Source of the DNA: Anaerolineae bacterium
GTDB taxonomy: Bacteria > Chloroflexota > Anaerolineae > Aggregatilineales > Phototrophicaceae
Direction: 5' to 3'
Assembly (NCBI GenBank): GCA_022843385.1
Contig: JALHNT010000014.1
Coordinates: forward strand, 62,001-126,000
DNA length: 64,000 bases
Position numbers and translations under genes: made by a program. Under the pieces are notes generated by a model that was given only the letters and a program-made list of their open reading frames with translations, did not search any database and was not told where the DNA came from. Every line of letters begins with the position of its first letter. Positions within the stretch are counted from its first letter, which is position 1. This document shows, in pieces, positions 8,177-16,075 of this stretch.

Positions 8177-8204
8177 TTGCGAGGCGCAACTCGTCTGCTA
8201 CAAT
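8177..8204 (+). promoter_or_regulatory. Sigma-70-type promoter of the lipoprotein gene
   Basis: TTGCGA (8177-8182), a 16-base spacer and TACAAT (8199-8204) precede the start codon by about 50 bases. A GGAG ribosome-binding site lies six bases before the ATG. This probably drives the 8256-12354 gene group. Confidence 0.6.
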
Positions 8205-8255
8205 CGTAAATGAGTGGGGGCAGAACGAATTGGAATATCGAGTATGGAGTAATGT

Positions 8256-8927
8256 ATGAGTTATCGAATCCTGTTGATCGCGGCTGTCCTGCTCCTTGCC
8301 ACAGCCTGCCAGGGAGAACAACCGACTGTCATCGTGATGGTCGTCACCTCAGAACCCGTTGTGGTCACGGCGACGCCGGAAACCACCAGCGCCAGCATCA
8401 ATACCGTAACATCCAACCCCGCCACCACCACGCCAACCTCACAATCAGCCACCAATACGGTTGCGGTCTCCCCCTCCCCTGACCCGCGCCCAACCGATAC
8501 CTTCGGTCAGATTCAGGTGGCGGAGCAGGTATTTGAACGGGGGCGCATGTTCTGGATTCAACCGGTCGAACAAATCTGGGTGCTGATTGATAATGGCAGC
8601 GGCAGTGGCCCCTGGATGGTTTTCCCGGACAACTTCGCCGATGGCGAGATGGAATCCGACCCCAGCATTGTGCCACCCGCCGGGCAATTTCAACCGACGC
8701 GCGGGTTCGGCAAGTTGTGGCGCGAAAACCAGGAAGTGCGCAATCCGCTGGGATTCGGTCTGACGCCGGAATTTGGTTATGTCAGCAGCTATGAGTACCA
8801 TCCGGGCGGTCAGGTCAATGCCCAGGGACAATGGCAGTCGGCACCAGGCTACCATATCCTCTATAGTCTGTATAACGAGAAATTCCAGTTCAACGAGATC
8901 GACGGAACCTGGCAAAAATTGCAATAG
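8256..8927 (+). CDS. Putative lipoprotein of unknown function
   Basis: The 223-residue product has a short hydrophobic signal peptide ending LLLATAC, a lipobox-like site with Cys18, so it is probably lipid-anchored outside the membrane. Residues about 25-85 are a Thr/Ala/Pro/Val-rich low-complexity linker. The remaining globular part (VAEQVFERGRMFWIQPVEQIWVL...) carries repeated aromatic/glycine patterns of the kind seen in uncharacterised Chloroflexota surface proteins. I do not assign a function. Nine bases separate it from the glycosidase gene, so the two are probably cotranscribed. Confidence 0.75.
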   Translation: MSYRILLIAAVLLLATACQGEQPTVIVMVVTSEPVVVTATPETTSASINTVTSNPATTTPTSQSATNTVAVSPSPDPRPTDTFGQIQVAEQVFERGRMFWIQPVEQIWVLIDNGSGSGPWMVFPDNFADGEMESDPSIVPPAGQFQPTRGFGKLWRENQEVRNPLGFGLTPEFGYVSSYEYHPGGQVNAQGQWQSAPGYHILYSLYNEKFQFNEIDGTWQKLQ

Positions 8928-8936
8928 GAAGCAGCC

Positions 8937-11327
8937 ATGAAAACCCTGCGCCGCTGGCAGCTCGACTCAACCCGCCCTATCTGTCTGACGCTGGCGGCTG
9001 ATGCCCGCCTGAGCCAGACCGATTATCATGACGATCAGGTATGGGAATTGTCGCTCGGCAGCGGCGAGTCGCCAGGGCTGCAATTGCAGACGCGCTACGG
9101 TGGGCGCGCCGGGTTAGCGGCATTGGTGCCGATGTGGAACCACGATGGACGAGCGATCTATCAGGCGCAGGCTTATGCCCATCCGCCCTATGTGACCGGT
9201 CTCGCGCCGGGTTATCTCCGCGTGCAAGCCACGCTGACGCCGCAGCTCGCCCTGCTGGCCGAATACTGGGCCATCGACAGTCACACGGTTGGCATTCAGT
9301 TTACACTGGCGAACGCTCATGTGCAGCCGACAAAGGTGCAGCTTGACCTGATCGCCTTCATCGGCAGCAGCGGTAAAGAACAGAAGCTACACCTCATTGG
9401 GTTGGAGACCGGTAAGCCGGCGCTGGGGCTGGGGAAAATTGGCAACCTGATGCCGACGATTGTGCTGGAAGGCGCGACAGCGGACGGCAGCAGCCCCAAA
9501 CTGAGCCGAGCATTCACTATTCCGGGGCGCAAAAAAATCACGCTCCGCCTCGTCCATGCCGGTCTGACCAGCGAGGCCCTGTCGTTGCAACGAGCGCATG
9601 AGGCGTTGAAACTGGATTGGGCAAACGGATTGAAGCAGATGGAGGCGGCAGCGCAGGCCATCCCTTCCATCGAGACCGGCGACGAAGACCTGGACGCGAC
9701 CATCGCCTTCGCTTACCGTGAACTGGCGCATTCCTATATGAAACCCACCGCCAGCCTGCCCTATCCGTCGGTGACGCTGACGCGGGGTTCGGCGCACGGC
9801 TATCACAATGCGGCTGACAAAGCCTGGAGCGGGCAATCGGCAAGCTGGGCTTACCTGGAAGGGTTGGCGATGGCCGCAGTCGATCCGGCGCTGGCACAGG
9901 GACTCATCCGCAATTATCTGGCGGTGCAGCAACCGGATGGGTGGATTGATGCCAAGCCCGGTCTGAGCGGACAGAAGCAGGGTGATCTGTGTATGCCGAT
10001 TCTGGCGCGCCTGGCATGGGGCATCTTTCAGTACAGCGACGATGCCGCCTTTGTGAAAGACGTGTTTCCCGGCCTGTTGAAATTCTTCGAGCGCTGGCTG
10101 AAACCCGATCTGGATCGGGATGGCGATGGCGTGCCGGAATGGCAGTCGGAAGCACAAACCGGCTCGGTCTTCACGCCGACCTTCGCCACCTGGCAAGCCT
10201 GGGGCGGCGGCGCGAATATCCGACTGGTCGAGTCGCCAGACTTGCTGGCCTACCTGATTTCAGAAGCGCGTTCGCTGAAAGAGATGGCCTATTTCCTGCG
10301 CGACACGGCACAGGAACAGCGGATCGAGTCGATCTATCAACGGCTGGTATCCAGCCTGGAAAGCCTGTGGGATGCCCAGTCCCAGCGCTATCGTTATCGC
10401 GATCGCGACTCTCATCAGACCACCGCCAGCGTGACGGTGGTTTCGGATGCGCGGGCCGGCGAGCCACTGCTATTGGCGGAGAAGTTATCCCCGCCGAACC
10501 GTCTGATCGTCCGCGTTTCGGGTGGGGTGAATCTGCTGCCGCGCATGACGCTGACACTCGATGGCCTGGATGCTGCCGGACAGTCCCTGCATGAGACCGT
10601 CGCTGGCGATGCTTTCGTCTGGGCTGGCGGGCGCGGCGTTTACACCAGCGAACACCTCTACGCGCAGATTGATCGGGTGCAGTTCGAGGGATTGAGCCGG
10701 GTCTATCGGGTTGATATTCAGACGATGGACACGACACGGCTGGACATCAATCATCTGCTGCCGTTGTGGTCAACCGGACTGACAGCCGCGCGCGCCGAGA
10801 CTCTGATTGGCCTGCTGAACCATCCCGATCATTTCTGGCGCAGCAGCGGCGTGAGCGTGAACTCGGCACAGGATTCCCACTTTGACCCGGCTAATGCCGA
10901 GGGCAGCGGCGGGGTATGGCCGTTCTGGCTGACGCTGATGGGCGAAGCGCTGATCGAAGCCGGACACATGAAGCAGGCGGCGGATTTACTCAAGCGGCTG
11001 CTGCGGGTCCAGACCGAAGTACTGAAAGCCGACAAACACTTCAGCGAGTTCTATCATGCTGATCAGCCAAAGGGGTTGGGTGAACCCGGCCATGCTGCCG
11101 GGATCGTGCCGCTGCACCTGATGCTGCGGGTGTGGGGTGTGCGCATCATCTCTCCCAGGCGGGTCTGGACAGGCAGCGCCTTTGACTGGGATCAACCAGT
11201 GACAATTTCCCGTCATGGTGTGACGGTGCAGCGCAGTCAGCAGCACACCAAAATCCAGTTTCCTTCGGGTCATCAAACCCAGATCGTCAATGGGGACTGG
11301 CAAGAGGTGATCGATGCAGGTTCGTGA
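8937..11327 (+). CDS. Six-hairpin glycosidase-like protein (amylo-alpha-1,6-glucosidase/GH15-GH63 clan type)
   Basis: The 796-residue protein has no signal peptide. Residues 1-250 are beta-rich, and a long helical region of the (alpha/alpha)6-barrel type follows: 'YLEGLAMAAVDPALAQGLIRNYLAVQQPDGWIDAKPG', 'FFERWLKPDLDRDGDGVPEWQ' and 'GGVWPFWLTLMGEALIEAGH' are typical of glycogen-debranching/glucoamylase-type barrels, where an acid follows the substrate-binding loops. A beta-rich insertion (residues about 495-600) interrupts the barrel, and the C-terminus is again beta-like. The exact family and substrate cannot be fixed here; an intracellular glycoside hydrolase acting on imported oligosaccharides is a reasonable inference. 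Its last 14 bases overlap the next gene, a histidine kinase. Confidence 0.75.
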   Translation: MKTLRRWQLDSTRPICLTLAADARLSQTDYHDDQVWELSLGSGESPGLQLQTRYGGRAGLAALVPMWNHDGRAIYQAQAYAHPPYVTGLAPGYLRVQATLTPQLALLAEYWAIDSHTVGIQFTLANAHVQPTKVQLDLIAFIGSSGKEQKLHLIGLETGKPALGLGKIGNLMPTIVLEGATADGSSPKLSRAFTIPGRKKITLRLVHAGLTSEALSLQRAHEALKLDWANGLKQMEAAAQAIPSIETGDEDLDATIAFAYRELAHSYMKPTASLPYPSVTLTRGSAHGYHNAADKAWSGQSASWAYLEGLAMAAVDPALAQGLIRNYLAVQQPDGWIDAKPGLSGQKQGDLCMPILARLAWGIFQYSDDAAFVKDVFPGLLKFFERWLKPDLDRDGDGVPEWQSEAQTGSVFTPTFATWQAWGGGANIRLVESPDLLAYLISEARSLKEMAYFLRDTAQEQRIESIYQRLVSSLESLWDAQSQRYRYRDRDSHQTTASVTVVSDARAGEPLLLAEKLSPPNRLIVRVSGGVNLLPRMTLTLDGLDAAGQSLHETVAGDAFVWAGGRGVYTSEHLYAQIDRVQFEGLSRVYRVDIQTMDTTRLDINHLLPLWSTGLTAARAETLIGLLNHPDHFWRSSGVSVNSAQDSHFDPANAEGSGGVWPFWLTLMGEALIEAGHMKQAADLLKRLLRVQTEVLKADKHFSEFYHADQPKGLGEPGHAAGIVPLHLMLRVWGVRIISPRRVWTGSAFDWDQPVTISRHGVTVQRSQQHTKIQFPSGHQTQIVNGDWQEVIDAGS

Positions 11328-12354
11328 ATCCCATGCCACTTCAGTCATCGACTTTGTGCTGCGCTCCAGCGCCGATGGCGTCCTGTTGACTGACCCCCAT
11401 GGCGGGTTGGAGCAGATCAACCCGGCGGCAGCATCCATGCTGGGGATCACCGTCGATCAAGCACTCGGTCGGAAGCCAACGCAGGTCTTCCCACAAAATC
11501 CAGCGCTGTTGAACCTCTTCAGTCGCGATGGCGACCAAACGCTGGATGTCCGGCTGCCTAAGCGCCGGCTGGCCGTCGGCATCGCGGCCACGCTGCACGA
11601 TGGGCGGCGGGTGGTACTGTTGCAGGATGTGACCGAGAAGGTCGAACTGGAGTCACGGCGGGAGGCGCTGGTCACCGCTGTGGCCCATGACCTGCGTAAC
11701 CCGATCTCAGCCATCAGCGGTTTCGCTGAACTGGTGGAAAAGTTTGGTGAATTGAATGCCCAGCAGCAAAAATTCATCACCCGCATCAAACAGACGGCGA
11801 CCAAAGTCTACGATGTGGCCGGCTCACTGGTCGATCTGGCCTGGATTGAAGCCGGGATGCCGCTGGAGCATCGCCCGATTCAGATGGATACGCTGATCGA
11901 CCGAGCCGTGACCCGACTGACCGATATGGCGAAACAGAAGCAGATCACCATCGCCATTTCGGTACAGAAGCCGCTGCCGCCGGTGATGGGCGACCCTCAG
12001 CGCATAGAGATGGTCATCTACAATCTGATTCACAATGCCGTCCAGTATGCTTACCCGGAACAGACGATCGCGGTGCATTCGTGGGGCGATACCCATGAGG
12101 TGTATTTCAGCGTGGCGGATCGGGGCATCGGCGTTTCGGATGACGAAATTGAACTGATTTTTGACCGCCTCTATCGTTCACGGGATGAGCGCGTCCGCGA
12201 CCTGCCCGGTGGCGGATTGGGGTTAACTGCGGCGCGCACGATCATCGCCCGGCACGGCGGCGATATCTGGGCATCGAGCAACCTGAATGTCGGCAGCACC
12301 TTCACGTTCGTCCTGCCCGTCATCGGTACTCAACCGATTGTCAGCAAGCGATAA
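11314..12354 (+). CDS. Soluble PAS-domain sensor histidine kinase
   Basis: This 346-residue kinase lacks membrane segments. An N-terminal PAS domain (residues about 8-110, 'FVLRSSADGVLLTDPHGGLEQ') is followed by a HisKA domain with the phosphoacceptor H-box VAHDLRNPISAISGF (about residue 126) and an HATPase domain with N-box 'VIYNLIHNAVQYAYP', G1 DRGIGVSDDEIELIFDRLYR and G2 GGGLGLTAA. A GAGGTG ribosome-binding site precedes the ATG inside the glycosidase gene, a 14-base overlap. No response regulator is adjacent, so its partner is an orphan elsewhere, or one of the regulators at 26659 or 32252. Confidence 0.93.
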   Translation: MQVRESHATSVIDFVLRSSADGVLLTDPHGGLEQINPAAASMLGITVDQALGRKPTQVFPQNPALLNLFSRDGDQTLDVRLPKRRLAVGIAATLHDGRRVVLLQDVTEKVELESRREALVTAVAHDLRNPISAISGFAELVEKFGELNAQQQKFITRIKQTATKVYDVAGSLVDLAWIEAGMPLEHRPIQMDTLIDRAVTRLTDMAKQKQITIAISVQKPLPPVMGDPQRIEMVIYNLIHNAVQYAYPEQTIAVHSWGDTHEVYFSVADRGIGVSDDEIELIFDRLYRSRDERVRDLPGGGLGLTAARTIIARHGGDIWASSNLNVGSTFTFVLPVIGTQPIVSKR

Positions 12355-12358
12355 CCGG

Positions 12359-13276
12359 ATGCAAAAGATCAAGATCACCCTGCCGGCTTCACTGACCAAC
12401 CTCGGCCCTGGACTGAACAGCCTGGGATTAGCGGTGGCCTTGTACACGACGATTGAGGTCAGTCAGCGCAGCGACGATCAACTGCTGGTCGATACCGAAG
12501 GCGAAGGTGCCGGTCGTTATGGCACCGGACTGCGGCATCCAGTGGCGCTGGCGCTGATGCGGATGTTTCAGCGGCAGGAACGGGCGCTGCTGGGTCTGAC
12601 GATCAAGATCGCCAATCATATCCCACCCGGCAGCGGGCTGGGCGCGGAGGCGGCCTTCTGGGTGGCTGGCGTGATCGCAGCGAACAATCTGATGGGGACG
12701 GGCTACTCGCGCACCCAACTGCTGGAAATCGCGGCGCAGATCAGCGGACTACCAAGCCAGGCCGTGACCGCCATGATGGGTGGGCTGACGGCCAGCTTTC
12801 TGAGCGGCGATCATCTCATCTATCGCACACTGGATCTAACGCGTTCGATGCAGCTCATCATCGCGCTGCCCGAACTCGCCAGCTATGAAACCGATATTGC
12901 CAAAGCCAGACCCGACCGCGTGCTGCTCACCGATGCCTTGTTCAACCTCAGCCGCACCCCCCTGCTCCTCGAAGCGCTGCGCCAGGGCGACCTGAAACTG
13001 GTGGGGCAAGTGCTGGAGGATCGGCTGTTCACGCCGTATCTCAAACCTCGCATCGCCGGTTATGACACGGCTGCCGAGATCGCCCGACGGGCCGGCGCGG
13101 TAGCGGTGAGCCTGGCTGGCGATGGGCCGGCGCTGGTAGCCTTCGCCGAGAGCAATCACAAGATGATCGCCGAAGCAATTGAGCTGGCCTTTGAGAATGC
13201 CGGCATCAAGACACGTACCTGGATTGTGCCGGTGGATACCCAGGGCGTGGTCATCAGCGTGGTCGGCAGTTCGTAA
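12359..13276 (+). CDS. thrB: Homoserine kinase-like GHMP kinase
   Basis: The 305-residue protein starts 4 bases after the kinase stop. GHMP motif 1 is visible at the N-terminus (LPASLTNLGPGLNSLGLAV, matching the PASxxNxGPGxDxxG homoserine-kinase signature with N for D) and the ATP-binding motif 2 as PPGSGLGAEAAFWVAG (about residues 92-107). 'AAQISGLPSQAVTAMMGGL' fits the HP/DN-V-P-A-x-xGG region of ThrB. The enzyme would phosphorylate homoserine in threonine synthesis. The N-for-D change, and the lack of other threonine genes nearby, leave open another small-molecule GHMP kinase. Length matches ThrB. Confidence 0.75.
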   Translation: MQKIKITLPASLTNLGPGLNSLGLAVALYTTIEVSQRSDDQLLVDTEGEGAGRYGTGLRHPVALALMRMFQRQERALLGLTIKIANHIPPGSGLGAEAAFWVAGVIAANNLMGTGYSRTQLLEIAAQISGLPSQAVTAMMGGLTASFLSGDHLIYRTLDLTRSMQLIIALPELASYETDIAKARPDRVLLTDALFNLSRTPLLLEALRQGDLKLVGQVLEDRLFTPYLKPRIAGYDTAAEIARRAGAVAVSLAGDGPALVAFAESNHKMIAEAIELAFENAGIKTRTWIVPVDTQGVVISVVGSS

Positions 13277-13353
13277 CCCCTCTAACGCCGATCTAATGCG
13301 GCGGGCGTATGCTTTTGTGCGTTTCATCACAATAATCCCGAAAGAAATCCTCC

Positions 13354-15156
13354 ATGTTTGGACGCCGCACCATGAACCGCGCTGCCAGAGCCAGCGATCA
13401 AGCCGAAGTCCCGGATGTTCCGATGGATTGGCGGCGGCTCGTCCGCTACCTCAGCCCCTACAAGTTGCGGATGGTCATCGCCATCGTTGCCCTCATCAGC
13501 AGCGCGGCGCTCAGTCTGGTCTTTCCTGGCGTCATCAGTCAGGTGGTCGACTCCGTCTTGCAGCAGCGCAACACCGACCTGCTCAACCAGATCACGCTGG
13601 GACTGCTGGCCGTGTTCTTCGTCCGATCGCTGACCTCGCTGATCGAAAACTACAATCTGAACTGGATTGGCGAGAACATTGTGGTCGATTTACGGCGACA
13701 ACTCTATGCCCATCTGCAAACGCTGTCGCTGGGATTCTTCGCGTCACGGCGGGTGGGTGAACTGGTGTCGCGCCTCTCTAGCGATGTGACGGTGATGCGC
13801 TCGGCGCTAACCAGCAACGTCAATGTGTTGATTCAGCAAACGCTCGTCATGATCGGCGCGATCATCGTCATGCTGACGCTGAACTGGCAGTTATCGCTGT
13901 TCATCCTGGCGCTCGCCCCGCTGATCGTCGGTTTGGGAGCAGCCTTCGGCATCTTCCTGCGCCGCACCAGCACCGAGATTCAGGATGAGCTGGCCGCTGC
14001 AACCGTCGTGACCGAAGAAGTGCTGCAAAACATCCGTGAGGTCAAAAGCTTCGTCCGAGAACCGTATGAGATCAACCGCTTCAATGAGGCGGTGAACAAA
14101 GCGCTAAGGGCGGCGGTGCGACTGCTGCGGATTCGCTCGCTGTTCGGGCCGCTGATCGCCTTTCTGGGCTTCGGCAGTCTGGCGGCGATCCTGTGGTTTG
14201 GCGGGCGCGAGGTGATCGCCGGGCGCTTATCCGGCGGCCAGCTCATCGGCTTCCTGATCTATGGCATCACCGTCGCCGGGGCGCTGGGCTCGCTGGTGGG
14301 GCTCTATACTTCATTCCAGGAAGCGCTAGGGGCAACCAAGCGCGTCTTCCAGATACTCGATACCCAACCGGATGTGACCGATGCGCCGACAGCAGCGACG
14401 CTGGGACGGGCTGAGGGACGGATCACCTTTGATCGGGTCCGTTTCAGCTACGACGAACGACAGGAAGTGCTGCACGAGATTCAGTTGGATATTGCGCCGG
14501 GCGAGATTGTGGCGCTGGTCGGCCCCAGCGGCGCCGGCAAAAGCACGATCTTCAACCTGATCCCCCGTTTCTATGACCCCAGCAGCGGACAGGTACAGGT
14601 TGATGGGCAGGATGTACGCGGCATGACCCAGGCCAGCCTGCGCGACCAAATCGGCATTGTGCCACAGGAGACGCTGTTGTTCGGCGGGACGATCCGCGAG
14701 AACATTCGTTACGGGCGGCTGAATGCGACCGAAGGCGAAATCATGGAAGCCGCCAAAGCGGCTAACGCCCATGACTTCATCATGGAACTACCTGACAAAT
14801 ACGACACCATCGTTGGCGAGCGCGGCATTCGCTTGAGCGGTGGGCAGCGCCAGCGGGTCGCCATCGCCCGCGCTATCCTGAAAGACCCGCGCATCCTGCT
14901 GCTGGATGAAGCCACCTCTAGCCTGGACAGCGAGAGCGAGCATCTGGTGCAGGAGGCATTGGCGCGGCTGATGCAGAACCGCACAACGGTCATCATCGCC
15001 CACCGGCTGAGTACCATCAAGGTCGCACATCGCATCGCGGTGCTGGATAAAGGGCAGTTGGTGGAGCTTGGCACCCATGATGAACTGATGACCAGGGATG
15101 GGTTGTATGCCAAACTGTACACGATGCAATTCCGAGAGGATCTGGTATTGACTTGA
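13354..15156 (+). CDS. ABC exporter, fused transmembrane and ATPase domains
   Basis: The 600-residue half-transporter is of the MsbA/LmrA type. Six membrane helices occupy about residues 35-330. The ATPase domain follows with Walker A GPSGAGKST (about residue 390), Q-loop, signature LSGGQRQRVAIARAI, Walker B ILLLDEATSSLD and the H-loop IIAHRLSTI. It probably works as a homodimer, exporting a lipid, peptide or drug; the substrate is unknown. The start codon has only a weak ribosome-binding site, and ATG at 13372 is an alternative. The stop overlaps the TTG start of the next gene by 4 bases. Confidence 0.95.
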   Translation: MFGRRTMNRAARASDQAEVPDVPMDWRRLVRYLSPYKLRMVIAIVALISSAALSLVFPGVISQVVDSVLQQRNTDLLNQITLGLLAVFFVRSLTSLIENYNLNWIGENIVVDLRRQLYAHLQTLSLGFFASRRVGELVSRLSSDVTVMRSALTSNVNVLIQQTLVMIGAIIVMLTLNWQLSLFILALAPLIVGLGAAFGIFLRRTSTEIQDELAAATVVTEEVLQNIREVKSFVREPYEINRFNEAVNKALRAAVRLLRIRSLFGPLIAFLGFGSLAAILWFGGREVIAGRLSGGQLIGFLIYGITVAGALGSLVGLYTSFQEALGATKRVFQILDTQPDVTDAPTAATLGRAEGRITFDRVRFSYDERQEVLHEIQLDIAPGEIVALVGPSGAGKSTIFNLIPRFYDPSSGQVQVDGQDVRGMTQASLRDQIGIVPQETLLFGGTIRENIRYGRLNATEGEIMEAAKAANAHDFIMELPDKYDTIVGERGIRLSGGQRQRVAIARAILKDPRILLLDEATSSLDSESEHLVQEALARLMQNRTTVIIAHRLSTIKVAHRIAVLDKGQLVELGTHDELMTRDGLYAKLYTMQFREDLVLT

Positions 15157-16052
15157 CGAACACATCGAAAGCCTTAACGCGATTGGCGCTTCGGCTACTG
15201 CTTTTGATCCTGCTGGTGGTTGGCGCTTACCTGTTCTGGTACACCCACCGTCCGCTGCCGAACCCGACCGAGGCTCTCTTATTCACTGGCGTTACCTATG
15301 TCCGCCAGATTCGCCCCGGCCCGATCATCGTCCATGTGGTGCGGATTGATCTGGATACGCCGGGGCTGCGCTTTTTCACCACGCCCTACACGCCCACCGA
15401 TGGTCATAACTTCGCCGCTAAAACCGTCTCACAATTCCTGGATGAGTTTGATCTGCAACTGGCGATCAACGGCGACTTCTTCGAACCCTGGCGTGACAAT
15501 GGAATCTTCGATTATTTTCCCAATGTTGGTGACGGAGTTGACGTCCGAGGGCTGGCGATTTCCGATGGGCAAGTCGTCAGCCAGGGCTATGCGCCGCCCG
15601 AACATACCGCCGTCGTGACGATCACCAGCGACAATCGCGTGTCGTTCAATCAACCGTCTGATGCCACTCACACTGCTATAGCCGGCAACATGATGCTGTT
15701 GCAAGAGGGCGAAGCGCTGCCTATCGATACCCTCAATGATTATCTTGCACAACCCCACCCCCGCACCGTCATCGCGCTGGATGAGTCCGGTCGCACCCTG
15801 CTGCTGATCGTGGTGGATGGCCGCCAGTCGAATTACAGCGAGGGCGCGACGATCCCGGAACTCAATCAGATCATACTGGAATACAGCGGATACACCGCGC
15901 TCAATCTGGATGGCGGCGGCTCGTCCACGCTGGTCAGCGAAAATGCGGCGGGAAACCCGGTCATCCTGAACTCGCCCATTCACAATCGCATCCCCGGACG
16001 GGAACGCCCAATAGCCAATCATCTGGGGGTGTATGTGGACAGAACCCGTTAG
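15153..16052 (+). CDS. Membrane-anchored phosphodiester glycosidase-domain protein (NAGPA type)
   Basis: The 299-residue product has an N-terminal membrane anchor (residues about 8-27) and an extracellular NAGPA-type domain. Its hallmarks are 'DLQLAINGDFFEPW' (residues about 102-115), 'RTVIALDESGRTLLLIVVDGRQ' and 'TALNLDGGGSSTLV' (about residues 248-261), the catalytic-site region of the family that cleaves GlcNAc-1-phosphodiesters and is often found in exopolysaccharide or cell-wall loci. The start is TTG inside the TTGA overlap with the ABC exporter stop, so the two are translationally coupled and may act on the same polymer; this is inferred. Confidence 0.88.
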   Translation: MTNTSKALTRLALRLLLLILLVVGAYLFWYTHRPLPNPTEALLFTGVTYVRQIRPGPIIVHVVRIDLDTPGLRFFTTPYTPTDGHNFAAKTVSQFLDEFDLQLAINGDFFEPWRDNGIFDYFPNVGDGVDVRGLAISDGQVVSQGYAPPEHTAVVTITSDNRVSFNQPSDATHTAIAGNMMLLQEGEALPIDTLNDYLAQPHPRTVIALDESGRTLLLIVVDGRQSNYSEGATIPELNQIILEYSGYTALNLDGGGSSTLVSENAAGNPVILNSPIHNRIPGRERPIANHLGVYVDRTR

Positions 16053-16075
16053 CGGCTCTGCCCACATACAACGCA

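Noticed and set aside
9387-10196. Minus-strand frame of 269 codons opposite the glycosidase gene
   Set aside because: Antisense shadow of an intact coding gene, with no start signal or motif.
11090-11330. Glycosidase/kinase overlap as a frameshift fusion
   Set aside because: The kinase has its own ribosome-binding site and ATG, and both proteins are complete.
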